Origin: an uncultured Bacteroidales bacterium | GTDB taxonomy: Bacteria > Bacteroidota > Bacteroidia > Bacteroidales > Bacteroidaceae | Length of the DNA: 64,000 nucleotides | Direction: 5' to 3' | Assembly: GCA_902800305.1 (NCBI GenBank) | Contig: CADCDP010000015.1 | Coordinates: 33,650-97,649, forward strand | Part shown: positions 17,137 to 26,505 of the stretch, one piece after another | Position numbering within the stretch: position 1 is the first letter of the stretch | Layout: every line of letters starts with the position of its first letter | Translations under genes and position numbers: made by a program | The notes under the pieces: model-generated | What the model was told of the DNA's origin: nothing | Seen by the model: only the letters and a program-made list of their open reading frames with translations | The model's database searches: none

Positions 17137-17159
17137 AAAAATCGTACCGTACAGAATCC

Positions 17160-19283
17160 TTATCGGTTCACGACCTTCTTGCCATTGAGGATATAAATAC
17201 CCTTTGTGGCTGGACGACCCTTGATAGAACGACCCTGCAAGTCATAGTAAACTGCATTTTCGTCTGCGGCAATCTCATTGATGCCTGTCGTTCCGTCGTC
17301 ATTGCCTCCCTTCTGCATGTCAGACCTGTCGCTTGGCTTGTTCGTCAGCAAGTAGAGCTGTCCGCCATAGAAGGGGTTGCAAGTACCGATGTAGAGACCT
17401 TCTTCTGTAGCCAAGAACGAAGGACAACCGTAGTTGTACTTGTCACCGAAACCTGTGCGGGTAATCACCTCAAAGTTCTCACCATCGTAGGTGCGGAAGA
17501 GGTCGAAGCCCCACTCGTTGGTCATCACCATGTGGTTGATATAGAGATACATTTCCGCACCCTCCAAGTCAATCTTTCCAGCGATGTCCTCAGCAGCATT
17601 TTTTACCTTTTCCAAGGCAGCGAGTAGCACCTTGCTCTCGATGTCTTCACCAGGCATTGCAGCTATTTTCTCCTTGATTGCTTCGATTTCCAAAGTTATA
17701 ATAGTGGATACTGCCATAGCCAACTTCTGGTAGTCAATATACTTCTTGACGGTCTCTTCATCCACCTGCTCCTCCTCGGTAAATGCTTCAAGGAAGCTCT
17801 TCAGAGTTTCCAGTTTGCTCTTCAGATCCTCGGCTTTCTCGGAAACCTTTGCGGCTACGAGGATGTTGAGCACAGCGGCGATATACTTCACTTTGGTAAT
17901 ACGCTCGGCAAGGCTCATCTGGAAGAAGCTCTTGTTAGTCAGCTGAGTGATGTAGTTGTAGAAGATGCCGGCATCCATCGTGGAGATATAGAGCTGGTCG
18001 TCATACGTGCCCATGCGCCAGATGTATTCGTTCAGAGTACCTTCAGTCAGTTTGGTGAAGTTCTTCAGTTCCTCAAACTTGCCCGTTTCATCGTTGAGCT
18101 TCCACACCTTCTGTGGATTCTGGAGCGAGTTGTACATGTAGAAGAGGTAGTCAGAAGCTTTTACATCCTTCCCTGCCACCTGCTGGAGGATACCAGCGAA
18201 GGCAGAAGCCTCGGCACCGAAAGAGTGGTCAAAGTTGTAAGCATAAAGTTCGCCCTTAAACTCATACACAGAACCGATGAGCGAACGCATGGTGCCAAGT
18301 TCTCCCAACGGCACATCGCTCAAGCCAGGATTGTTGATACCGTTGGTGAGTCCAGCCACTTCCTCCCAGTACCAGCCATATTCGTTAGCTGTTTCACCTT
18401 CAGCTGCAGGATGTCCTTTGTAGATGACGAAACCAGCGTGGCTCGGTGCGGTGGCATAGATGTAACCATTGTGGTTGGCAAGCTCCCAGATGGGAGCACC
18501 TGCCCAGTTGCCTTGGATGGGGTCATAGGCAACCCAGCCGAAATCCTTGTAGTCAGCCACACGCTCCCACACGGTATCGTCCTCGTTGCTCTTGCGCAAC
18601 ACCGCCATCTTTGCCATTGGTTCCATATCACCCTCTCGTACTTCCTCGCGGTCGTCGGCACCAGCAAAGAAGAGGTGACCGTCATATTCGCAGTTGGCAC
18701 GCAACGACACAGAACCCATTGTCTGGAACACCTTCGTGAAGTTGCCCTCTGTGTCGAGCTTCAGGATGTACTGTGCATTGGCGGGATTGGCAGAATAGCT
18801 GCCGAAGTAAACGTTTTCGCCGAAGGTCACTGCCATGCGGAAATAATCGCCAGTGTCAGCGGTGTAAATAACCTTAAACTCACCCGTCTTGCGGTTGTAG
18901 GAGATGATGTTAGCTCCTTCATTAGCATCGTTACGAGGAATGTCGCCGTTAGTCACAGCATTAATCATCGCCCAAAATGTGTCGAGGGTAATGCCACTGG
19001 CTGCAAACTGTGGAGCATAGAGGTTGACCAGAGCAGAGGCAATGTTACGGGTTGTAGCAATGTAAATCTCGTCGCCACGCATAGCCAAACGCCATGTATA
19101 ACTGTTTTCACGGTCGCCACCAGGCATGAGACCATCCACCTCACGTTCTCCACGGTCGGGGTTAGAGATTTTCACAAGCGTGTAGCCGAGTTCATCATCG
19201 TTGTCGGCTGTCGGTTGCGGCGTTGCAGCTACATACTGAGCTGGCAGCAATGCCATCAAAGCGTAAAGTAAATGTTTCTTCAT
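17160..19283 (-). CDS. Large secreted protein with sorting-tail-like end and helical insertion
   Basis: A 707-residue protein with a signal peptide ending YVAATPQ. Residues of about 60-450 are beta rich with repeated GEIYIATT, NVYFGSYS, HLFFAGAD and YIYATAPS strands, which suggests a beta-propeller. Residues of about 455-590 are strongly helical and charged (SEKAEDLKSKLETLKSF, then many Glu/Lys heptads), and then the beta pattern resumes. The end (VYYDLQGRSIKG, GIYILNGKKVVNR) resembles a type IX sorting tail. No catalytic residues are recognised; surface glycan or protein binding is a guess. A promoter is visible at 19389-19396. Confidence 0.7.
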   Translation of the reverse strand: MKKHLLYALMALLPAQYVAATPQPTADNDDELGYTLVKISNPDRGEREVDGLMPGGDRENSYTWRLAMRGDEIYIATTRNIASALVNLYAPQFAASGITLDTFWAMINAVTNGDIPRNDANEGANIISYNRKTGEFKVIYTADTGDYFRMAVTFGENVYFGSYSANPANAQYILKLDTEGNFTKVFQTMGSVSLRANCEYDGHLFFAGADDREEVREGDMEPMAKMAVLRKSNEDDTVWERVADYKDFGWVAYDPIQGNWAGAPIWELANHNGYIYATAPSHAGFVIYKGHPAAEGETANEYGWYWEEVAGLTNGINNPGLSDVPLGELGTMRSLIGSVYEFKGELYAYNFDHSFGAEASAFAGILQQVAGKDVKASDYLFYMYNSLQNPQKVWKLNDETGKFEELKNFTKLTEGTLNEYIWRMGTYDDQLYISTMDAGIFYNYITQLTNKSFFQMSLAERITKVKYIAAVLNILVAAKVSEKAEDLKSKLETLKSFLEAFTEEEQVDEETVKKYIDYQKLAMAVSTIITLEIEAIKEKIAAMPGEDIESKVLLAALEKVKNAAEDIAGKIDLEGAEMYLYINHMVMTNEWGFDLFRTYDGENFEVITRTGFGDKYNYGCPSFLATEEGLYIGTCNPFYGGQLYLLTNKPSDRSDMQKGGNDDGTTGINEIAADENAVYYDLQGRSIKGRPATKGIYILNGKKVVNR

Positions 19284-19388
19284 AAGAGTTACTATTTGGT
19301 TAATAAATTCATATATGATACTTGATATCTATTCAAGTTTGGTTTTTCCTATAGGTATTACTTCGTTCATTAGATTGTTATTCATTGA

Positions 19389-19396
19389 CAAAGGTA
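19389..19396 (-). promoter_or_regulatory. -7 box for the 17160-19283 gene
   Basis: The minus strand reads TACCTTTG, a perfect TAnnTTTG, 106 bases before the ATG at 19283. The leader would be close to 95 nt. Confidence 0.6.
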
Positions 19397-19528
19397 GCGA
19401 TTCCGTTTGTAACAACCAAATAAAAAAGGGGAAAAGTAAACAAATCAGCAAAATTTTGTCACTAAACGGGTGTCAACATCGAGATGTACCCCTTGTCCCT
19501 TTCTACGGTCAGCCGCACACCACTCAAT

Positions 19529-19597
19529 CGCACCCGTCGGGTACGACGTGCCGTACCCGTCGGGTGCGGTGTGTCGTACCCGACGGGTGCGATGAAG
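19529..19597. repeat. Three-unit 23-nt palindromic repeat, copy 1
   Basis: Units at 19529-19551, 19552-19574 and 19575-19597 share the core ACCCG(T/A)CGGGT, itself a palindrome, at an exact 23-nt period. A tail AGGTGTCGAGCATACGTA follows (19598-19615) and is nearly identical after copy 2 at 39442. It lies downstream of mnmA (minus) and upstream of the 19283 gene. It could fold into a series of hairpins on either strand. Confidence 0.9.
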
Positions 19598-19664
19598 AGG
19601 TGTCGAGCATACGTATTAGGTCATCTATTCGATGCCTTTGTGACGTTAAGCCCTACAGAAAAAT

Positions 19665-20786
19665 TCAGTTGATTTCCCCACTGCCGAAACAAAGATGGTG
19701 GTCGGCATCATAAACCACACAAAACTGACCAGGAGCAACACCGTGTATCTTCTGGTCGGCTTGGAGGAAGTAGGTGCCGTCTTCTTTTTGTGTAAAAGTG
19801 CCCGTGAGATATTCAGGGGTGTGACGAATCTTGAAAGTCACACGAAGCTCGTTTCCGTTTTTCCCTTCATAGACGTTCAACGGTTCAGTACCACGACGAA
19901 AGACCTCACTTTGAAGGGGGTTCTCCGTAATAAAATGAAAATCATTCATCGTGATATGGTCTTTATAGACCTTCTCGGGGTCGTAACCATGAGAAACAAA
20001 GAGGATATTACGCTTCAAGTTCTTCTTCACCACAAACCAAGGACCACCGCCGAAACCCAACCCCTTGCGCTGGCCGATGGTGTAGAACCACAAACCTTTG
20101 TGCTCCCCTATCTTATGGCCAGTTTCTATCTCGCGCACATCGCCTGGGTTCTCTCCCAAATGAGCCTTGATGTAGTCACGAAAATCAATGTTTCCAAGGA
20201 AACAAATGCCTTGGCTGTCCTTACGTTCTGCATTCAACAAATGGGCTTTCTCTGCCACTTCGCGCACTTCATGCTTCCACAGGTGGCCAATAGGGAATAA
20301 CAGTTTGCTGACTTGCAAGGAATCGATTTGACAAAGAAAATCAGTTTGGTCTTTCACGGGGTCAGGCGACGTGGAGAGCCACACTTTGTCGCCAACCACT
20401 GTGGTTGTGGCATAATGTCCCGTAGCCGTATAGTCAAAATCCTTTCCTGCCACATCTTCAAAACAACCGAACTTAATGAGTTTGTTGCACATCACATCGG
20501 GATTGGGGGTCAAACCCTGACGGGCTTTGTCCATCGTATAACCCACCACTTTGTCCCAATACTCCTTATGAAGGTCGATGACATCGAACTTCAAGCCATA
20601 ACGACGTGCCAACCACTGGCAAATCTCCACATCCTCTTCGGAGGTGCAGTTCCACTCTGTGTCTTTGTCCGGACCTATCTTAATATAAAAAAGATGTGGG
20701 TCAATCCCCTGCTCTTTCAGCAAATGTACCGAAACAGCGGAATCGACACCACCCGAAACCAATGCAGCAACAGACTTTCCCATCAC
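19665..20786 (-). CDS. mnmA: tRNA 2-thiouridine synthesising protein MnmA
   Basis: A 373-residue enzyme that thiolates U34 of tRNA-Lys, -Glu and -Gln. SGGVDS (about residues 11-16) is the PP-loop ATP pyrophosphatase motif. The two catalytic cysteines lie in NPDVMCNKLIKF (about 103) and QGICFLG (about 199). The C-terminal RNA-binding beta domain is present (KIRHTPEYLTG, HGVAPGQFCVVY). Its ATG overlaps the nadA stop by four bases (ATGA), so it is translated with nadA. A start one codon downstream (second Met) is also possible. Confidence 0.95.
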   Translation of the reverse strand: MMGKSVAALVSGGVDSAVSVHLLKEQGIDPHLFYIKIGPDKDTEWNCTSEEDVEICQWLARRYGLKFDVIDLHKEYWDKVVGYTMDKARQGLTPNPDVMCNKLIKFGCFEDVAGKDFDYTATGHYATTTVVGDKVWLSTSPDPVKDQTDFLCQIDSLQVSKLLFPIGHLWKHEVREVAEKAHLLNAERKDSQGICFLGNIDFRDYIKAHLGENPGDVREIETGHKIGEHKGLWFYTIGQRKGLGFGGGPWFVVKKNLKRNILFVSHGYDPEKVYKDHITMNDFHFITENPLQSEVFRRGTEPLNVYEGKNGNELRVTFKIRHTPEYLTGTFTQKEDGTYFLQADQKIHGVAPGQFCVVYDADHHLCFGSGEIN

Positions 20787-21802
20787 TTGCTCGACATGGC
20801 TGATTTTAAGTTCTTCGATATTTCCAACATCTTGTTGATGGGCCTTACCGCTTTCTCCGCAATTTCGGGAGCCACTTCAATCGTTGGCCACTCGTATTTA
20901 AGCGTGTTGTAAAGTTTCTTCAAGGTGTTGAGCTTCATAAACTCACACTCATTGCAGGAGCAACCTACCGTCTCTGTTGCCTCTGGTGGAGCCGGAATGA
21001 ACAACTTGTCGGGACAGGCTTTCTTCATCTCATGCAGAATACCGCTTTCAGTCGCCACAATAAACTCTGTCGCTTCATCCTTAATGGCATAATTGAGCAG
21101 ACCTGCGGTAGAGCCAATCACGTCTGCCACCTTCTGAATGGGAGCAGGACACTCTGGATGAACCAATATCTTTGCTTGGGGATGCTCAGCCTTAATGGCT
21201 AAGATTTTCTCCAAAGAGAACTGACCATGCACATGGCAACCTCCATTCCACAGGAGCATTTCGCGACCCGTGACAGAATTGATGTAGTTGCCCAAATTCT
21301 TGTCGGGACCAAAGATGAGTTTTTCATCCTGCGGGAAAGAATCGATGACCAACTTGGCGTTGCTCGACGTAACGACTACATCCGTGAGTGCCTTCACAGC
21401 CGCCGTTGTATTGACGTAGCTCACGACTTTGTAACCAGGATGCTTATCCACGAACTCTTTCAAGTCTTCTGCCTTGCAACTATCAGCCAATGAGCAACCT
21501 GCATTGAGGTCAAGCACCAGCACTTTCTTGTCGGGACAGAGTATTTTGTTCGTCTCGCCCATAAAGTGAACGCCGCACATCACAATGATGTCGGCATCGG
21601 TCTTTGCCGACCACTGCGCCAAAGCCAATGAATCGCCCACAAAATCGGCAATATCTTGCACGGCTCCGTCCGTATAATAGTGAGCCAAAATCACCGCATT
21701 CTTCTCCTTGCACATCTTGCGGATTTCCGCATTCAGGTCAATGCCTTCGGGGATGGGTTCATCCACATACCCCTTTTCCAACCAAGAATCTTTCACTTCC
21801 AT
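20783..21802 (-). CDS. nadA: Quinolinate synthase
   Basis: A 339-residue [4Fe-4S] enzyme that condenses iminoaspartate with dihydroxyacetone phosphate to quinolinate, in NAD synthesis. The three cluster cysteines are expected in IVMCGVHFMGE (about 96), the second half (HPECP about 220) and CSCNECEFMKLNTL (about 290). LAHYYTDGAVQDIAD is the conserved N-terminal motif. nadB and nadC are not adjacent. It is first in a two-gene unit with mnmA, linked perhaps by iron-sulfur and sulfur chemistry, although this pairing may be chance. Confidence 0.95.
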   Translation of the reverse strand: MEVKDSWLEKGYVDEPIPEGIDLNAEIRKMCKEKNAVILAHYYTDGAVQDIADFVGDSLALAQWSAKTDADIIVMCGVHFMGETNKILCPDKKVLVLDLNAGCSLADSCKAEDLKEFVDKHPGYKVVSYVNTTAAVKALTDVVVTSSNAKLVIDSFPQDEKLIFGPDKNLGNYINSVTGREMLLWNGGCHVHGQFSLEKILAIKAEHPQAKILVHPECPAPIQKVADVIGSTAGLLNYAIKDEATEFIVATESGILHEMKKACPDKLFIPAPPEATETVGCSCNECEFMKLNTLKKLYNTLKYEWPTIEVAPEIAEKAVRPINKMLEISKNLKSAMSSK

Positions 21803-21831
21803 ATCAGAGAATTATTATTTGATAAGTTTTG

Positions 21832-21839
21832 CAAATATA
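21832..21839 (-). promoter_or_regulatory. -7 box for nadA-mnmA
   Basis: The minus strand reads TATATTTG, a perfect match to TAnnTTTG, 30 bases upstream of the nadA ATG. The -33 region is A/T rich and unclear. Confidence 0.55.
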
Positions 21840-21941
21840 TACATTATATATAATATAACAGCCTTTTTATCACCGAAAGAAAACAAAAAGCCCTCTTTTT
21901 TACACCATTACTGCAAGTTTGTCTCTTTTACAGCTTCTTTT

Positions 21942-23393
21942 TCAGCATTCTTTGGGTGGAAGTTGGCGCTTGATTTTCCACCCTATCGCCGCCATCAAGA
22001 TGGCCATACAAGGACTCAGTAAATTGAAAAAGCAATAAGGGAGATAGGTGAGTGTGGGAACGCCCAACACGGTGGATTGTGTCATGCCACAGGTGTTCCA
22101 CGGCACTAACACAGATGTAACCGTGGCTGCATCCTCTGTAGTGCGACTCAAAAGACGATTCTCGTAACCTTGCTCATGGAAAATCGCTCGATACATATCA
22201 GCAGTTAAGACAATCGATATGAATTGGTCGCCCGTAGCGATGTTGAAAAAGATTCCTGTACCTACGGTGGACGATACAAGACTGAAACGGCTATGTACAA
22301 AACGAACAATCACCTGCGTGATGCTATCAATCATTCCACTTGCCACCATGACCGCACCAAAGCACATGGCACATATAATCAGCCAAATCGTGTTCAGCAT
22401 TCCAGCCATACCTCCTGTAGAAACCAACTCGTTGAGAGACGCATTGCCTGTCTCAACGGCTGTCGCCCCATAGTACATCTGTGCCAAGCCACGAGTGAGG
22501 GTTGCTGCATAGGACATGGTGGAAGAACCTGCTATCTCACACAAGACATGAGGCTGAAGAATCAAAGCTACCACTCCTGCCATGACCGAAGAAGCAAACA
22601 ATGTAATCAGCGATGGGACTCGACGAGCGATAAGTATTCCCGTCAACACAGGAACAAGCAATGTCCACAGCGAAATATTGAACGTATGCGACAAGCCTTC
22701 TGTATATTGATAGACATCGACCTCTACTTCATCATGGCCGCTAAACCCCACGACAAAGAAGATAATCAATGCTATCACAAAGGATGGCACCGTCGTGTAA
22801 ACCATATAACGAATGTGGACAAAGAGGTCTGTGCCAGAAGCCGATGAAGCTAAAATCGTCGTATCACTCAATGGTGACATCTTATCGCCGAAATAAGCTC
22901 CAGAAATAATGGCACCTGCTGCCCATGCTTCCGACACCCCTAATACATGGCCGATACCCAACAAGGCAACACCGATGGTGGCAATCGTCGTCCAAGAACT
23001 GCCCGACAATAACGACACCAAGGCGCAGATGATGCAGGAAGAAAACAGGAAGAATTGTGGAGACATGATCTGCACTCCATAATAAATCAATGTGGGAACT
23101 ATACCGCTCACCATCCAAGAACCAGACAACATTCCGACGGTCAGAAGAATCAACAAGGTGATGGACACTCCACCCAAGGTCTTCATGATTTGTTTCTCAA
23201 ATGTTTTCCACCGCACTTTGTACACCGCCATCGAGATAGAGATGCATACTGCCATACCCATCAACAGAGCCATCTGACTGCCTCCCTCCAGAGAATCACT
23301 GCCAAAAATAGCAATAACTACTGCTAATAGACTTATTAGCACCAACAGCGGAATAAAAGAGATGAGCGGATGAGGAAGTTTCTTTTCTGCCAT
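21942..23393 (-). CDS. nhaC: Na+/H+ antiporter NhaC
   Basis: About 483 residues, roughly twelve membrane helices. SGSSWTTIATIGVALLGIG, GAYFGDKMSPLSDTTILAS and LVPWNTCGMTQSTVLGV are NhaC signatures, with the helix-buried Asp/Ser/Thr cluster that binds Na+. I prefer the ATG at 23393 (MAEKKLPHP) because the upstream alternative at 23414 is a TTG inside a hairpin. The gene follows atpK of the V-ATPase operon on the same strand, separated by that hairpin, so it may share part of the ATPase transcript. Role: Na+ export coupled to H+ entry, or the reverse if the ATPase pumps Na+. Confidence 0.9.
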   Translation of the reverse strand: MAEKKLPHPLISFIPLLVLISLLAVVIAIFGSDSLEGGSQMALLMGMAVCISISMAVYKVRWKTFEKQIMKTLGGVSITLLILLTVGMLSGSWMVSGIVPTLIYYGVQIMSPQFFLFSSCIICALVSLLSGSSWTTIATIGVALLGIGHVLGVSEAWAAGAIISGAYFGDKMSPLSDTTILASSASGTDLFVHIRYMVYTTVPSFVIALIIFFVVGFSGHDEVEVDVYQYTEGLSHTFNISLWTLLVPVLTGILIARRVPSLITLFASSVMAGVVALILQPHVLCEIAGSSTMSYAATLTRGLAQMYYGATAVETGNASLNELVSTGGMAGMLNTIWLIICAMCFGAVMVASGMIDSITQVIVRFVHSRFSLVSSTVGTGIFFNIATGDQFISIVLTADMYRAIFHEQGYENRLLSRTTEDAATVTSVLVPWNTCGMTQSTVLGVPTLTYLPYCFFNLLSPCMAILMAAIGWKIKRQLPPKEC

Positions 23394-23403
23394 GTATTGA
23401 ATA

Positions 23404-23435
23404 AAAGGCGACAACCTTGTAGGGCTGCCGCCTTT
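23404..23435 (-). terminator. Hairpin between atpK and nhaC
   Basis: AAAGGCG (23404-23410) pairs with CGCCTTT (23429-23435), with further partial pairing of CA.CC with GG.TG inside. On the minus strand it is followed by TTTATTC. It may end or reduce transcription of the ATPase operon before nhaC. Confidence 0.55.
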
Positions 23436-23461
23436 GTTTTATACTTCTATTGAACGAAAGA

Positions 23462-24004
<543 letters not shown>

Positions 24005-25888
24005 TTAATGTTTAATAGCAAACGGTTGATATTCGGTACCATTTCCTTCGAAGTTGGCGTTCTTGAAGTACTCCACGAAGGTGAGTCGCATCGGATGCAC
24101 GAAAGACGAAATCATACAGAGACCGAAGTTGATGCCATGTCCGAAGAGCAGGATGATGAGCATGACCAGTTCGTGAACCACGGGAATGTCGGGACTCATG
24201 TCCATAGCAAGACTGTTGAACACCGAACCGAGCACACCACCCGTAAGCCCGAGGGCAAAGAGTCGGATATAAGACAGCAAGTCGCCCAAGAGTCCTGTGG
24301 ACATACCGTAGGTGGCCCAAATTCCTGCACCAAAGTTGCTTCCCACACCCAGCGCCTTGCCAAGAGCAGAGTCTTTCTTGTAGGCGTTGGGATTGTTGAG
24401 GAAGAAGATGCCAAGGGCAGAAAGGGCAATGAGGGCATAGAGCACGTATTGCACGGTCTGTGGCAACTCTGCCCCAAAGAGAGGTAAGCCAAAGAGTATA
24501 GTAGCACTGACCAACGCAACTACCCACGAGAACTTGCCCACACCATAAACGAAGCCGTAGTTCTTCACCGCCTTGCAACCAGCGAGCGTCATACCGAGCA
24601 ACACTTGGATAAGACCGATGATGACGGAAATGACCATCATGGGCGAGTAGCCGAAGAAGCTGTCCTTCATCGAGTCGTTGATGAAGTAAGGCTGGATGGG
24701 CTTGATGAACTCCCAATCCACCTTAGACAGGTCGATGCCAAAGAAGGTACCCGTGATAAATCCGCAGATGCAGGTCATGCCACCCAACAACGCTCCGAGC
24801 TTGCCGTAGGAAGCAAAGTCGGGCTTCGCAAAGATGAGGGCAATGCTGACACCAAGGATAATCAAGCCGTATCCCATGTCGCCCATGCAGAGTCCGAAGA
24901 AGAGCATGAAGAACGGGGCAAAGAAAGGCAATGGGTCGATGTCGTGGTAATTCGGCAACGAATACATACGCAGGATGGGTTCGAAGAGCGACGAGAACTT
25001 GTCGTTCTTAATCTTGATGGGCACATTGTCCTCGAAAGCAGGGTCTTCCAGTTCGTAGAAGATGTGCTCCCGTTCAAGGTAGTCCACCACCTTATCCGCA
25101 TTCTCCTTCAGTGTCCATCCAATCATCAATCTGACGGCACCATCGGCGATGCTCTCCTGACTAAGATGCACCTTAGAGAGCTGAATGTCATTTTCGTTGG
25201 CCAACTGTCCCGCCTCAATAGAGGCACGGTCAACCGCTTGCACCTGCAACAACTGCTCATGGATGCCAGCCAGTTGCTCGCCCAACGTCTTGCGACGCTC
25301 TTGATAGAAGGACAACGACTCTTCGGGAAGGAAAAGACGTTCAGCCGTAATCTCAGGCTCCTTTTCCTCGTCGGAGAAAGCGACGAAATAAGTCTTCTTA
25401 TTCAACTCGTTGACGGGTGTGGCGAAGTACTTCTCGCCCCACTCTGCCTTATACATCTTATTATTAACAGCATAGAAATAAGGCTTATAGCCAGAGGCTT
25501 CGAGCTGACGAATCGTGTCCCAGCAGAACTCGCCAAAAGGTTCCAGCTGGCGAATGGCTTCGTCGGTGGCATCAATGCTATGCTTCACGCTGTTTTCGTC
25601 CACCAGCAAGCGCTCTACAGTGTCCACCAACGAAAGTCCCTTGGAGGCATCTGCTGGTTGAGGCACGTAAGTAGTGGAAGACTCGTATGACTCTGCAGCG
25701 AAGTCAAGTGCTTTGATAGCCTCCTTATAACGCGCAGCAAGGTCAAGCCCAGCCTGCAGTTCGTCGCTGGTGGCACCACGCTGAAGCTCTTCCACATGGA
25801 TAACACCCAACTGACGAATGTCGGCGATGAACTTGTCATATTCCTTCGTCGTGACGAGGAACGTAAGTTTCTTCATATCCTGTATCAT
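24005..25888 (-). CDS. atpI: V-type ATPase subunit I
   Basis: A 627-residue stator protein. The N-terminal half (to about 330) is a soluble coiled-coil arm; the C-terminal half has about seven membrane helices, including FFAPFFMLFFGLCMGDMGYG and LLSYIRLFALGLTGGVLG, which carries the conserved Arg facing the rotor. The start at 25888 overlaps the atpD stop as ATGA, which supports it over an ATG four codons on. It forms the ion half-channels of the membrane sector. Confidence 0.93.
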   Translation of the reverse strand: MIQDMKKLTFLVTTKEYDKFIADIRQLGVIHVEELQRGATSDELQAGLDLAARYKEAIKALDFAAESYESSTTYVPQPADASKGLSLVDTVERLLVDENSVKHSIDATDEAIRQLEPFGEFCWDTIRQLEASGYKPYFYAVNNKMYKAEWGEKYFATPVNELNKKTYFVAFSDEEKEPEITAERLFLPEESLSFYQERRKTLGEQLAGIHEQLLQVQAVDRASIEAGQLANENDIQLSKVHLSQESIADGAVRLMIGWTLKENADKVVDYLEREHIFYELEDPAFEDNVPIKIKNDKFSSLFEPILRMYSLPNYHDIDPLPFFAPFFMLFFGLCMGDMGYGLIILGVSIALIFAKPDFASYGKLGALLGGMTCICGFITGTFFGIDLSKVDWEFIKPIQPYFINDSMKDSFFGYSPMMVISVIIGLIQVLLGMTLAGCKAVKNYGFVYGVGKFSWVVALVSATILFGLPLFGAELPQTVQYVLYALIALSALGIFFLNNPNAYKKDSALGKALGVGSNFGAGIWATYGMSTGLLGDLLSYIRLFALGLTGGVLGSVFNSLAMDMSPDIPVVHELVMLIILLFGHGINFGLCMISSFVHPMRLTFVEYFKNANFEGNGTEYQPFAIKH

Positions 25889-26502
25889 ACCGCAACTTCT
25901 TCCTCCTTTCTCTTTCTCGCCTCTTGCAAAGACTTGAGAATCTTTTGGGACGACTTGGAGAGGTTCTCCTCGTCTTCCATGAATCGCTTTATCTTGCGCA
26001 CCGCCTCTTGGAAGCCCGGTATCTGGACTTTCTCGAAGAGGTTCACCTTTTGGGTCGTCTTGCGACGCGCATGGTCAAGCAGAGCGAGTTTGGCAAGGAC
26101 AAATTCACGCTCCACGGCAGTCTTGGCGAGTCCCTGCAACAGATTGATACCGTCGAAGTACCACTTCGGGGCAGAGAAGAGTCCGAAAGGCTTCACGTCC
26201 AACGCTATATTCAAGAGTACAGGCACACGCACACCTGCCACCTTCTTCACGTCGAGTTGCACGTCTTTCAGGCTCACCAGCGATGCGTCGAATTCTCCCC
26301 ACAGGGCGTACATCGACTCATAGCCAGCAATCTGACTTTGCAGTTTCCGTTCCAAGGTCTCCGCTTCTTCCTTGCACTTCTTCACCTCCAGACGCAACGC
26401 CGTTTCCTTGTTCTTGATGATAGGCAAGGTGCGCTGTCGCATCTTCAGGTTTTTCTCAATCTGCTGAAGCGATGTCTTGTTATATTGAAACTTAATCGCC
26501 AT
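25885..26502 (-). CDS. atpD: V-type ATPase subunit D (central stalk)
   Basis: A 205-residue protein of long helices, as expected for the central rotor shaft (the counterpart of F-type gamma). N-terminal KFQYNKTSLQQIEKNLKMRQR and C-terminal RKTTQKVNLFEKVQIPGF segments are the usual conserved ends of NtpD. It overlaps atpI by four bases and follows atpB after 3, so translation of the three is coupled. Confidence 0.92.
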   Translation of the reverse strand: MAIKFQYNKTSLQQIEKNLKMRQRTLPIIKNKETALRLEVKKCKEEAETLERKLQSQIAGYESMYALWGEFDASLVSLKDVQLDVKKVAGVRVPVLLNIALDVKPFGLFSAPKWYFDGINLLQGLAKTAVEREFVLAKLALLDHARRKTTQKVNLFEKVQIPGFQEAVRKIKRFMEDEENLSKSSQKILKSLQEARKRKEEEVAV

Positions 26503-26505
26503 ACT

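Larger units (their letters stand above)
19284..19664. other. Gene-free spacer with promoter and 23-nt palindrome array
   Basis: This 381-base region holds the minus-strand promoter at 19389-19396, an A-rich stretch, and the first copy of the 23-nt palindrome array at 19529-19615. The rest shows nothing that I can support. Confidence 0.6.
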
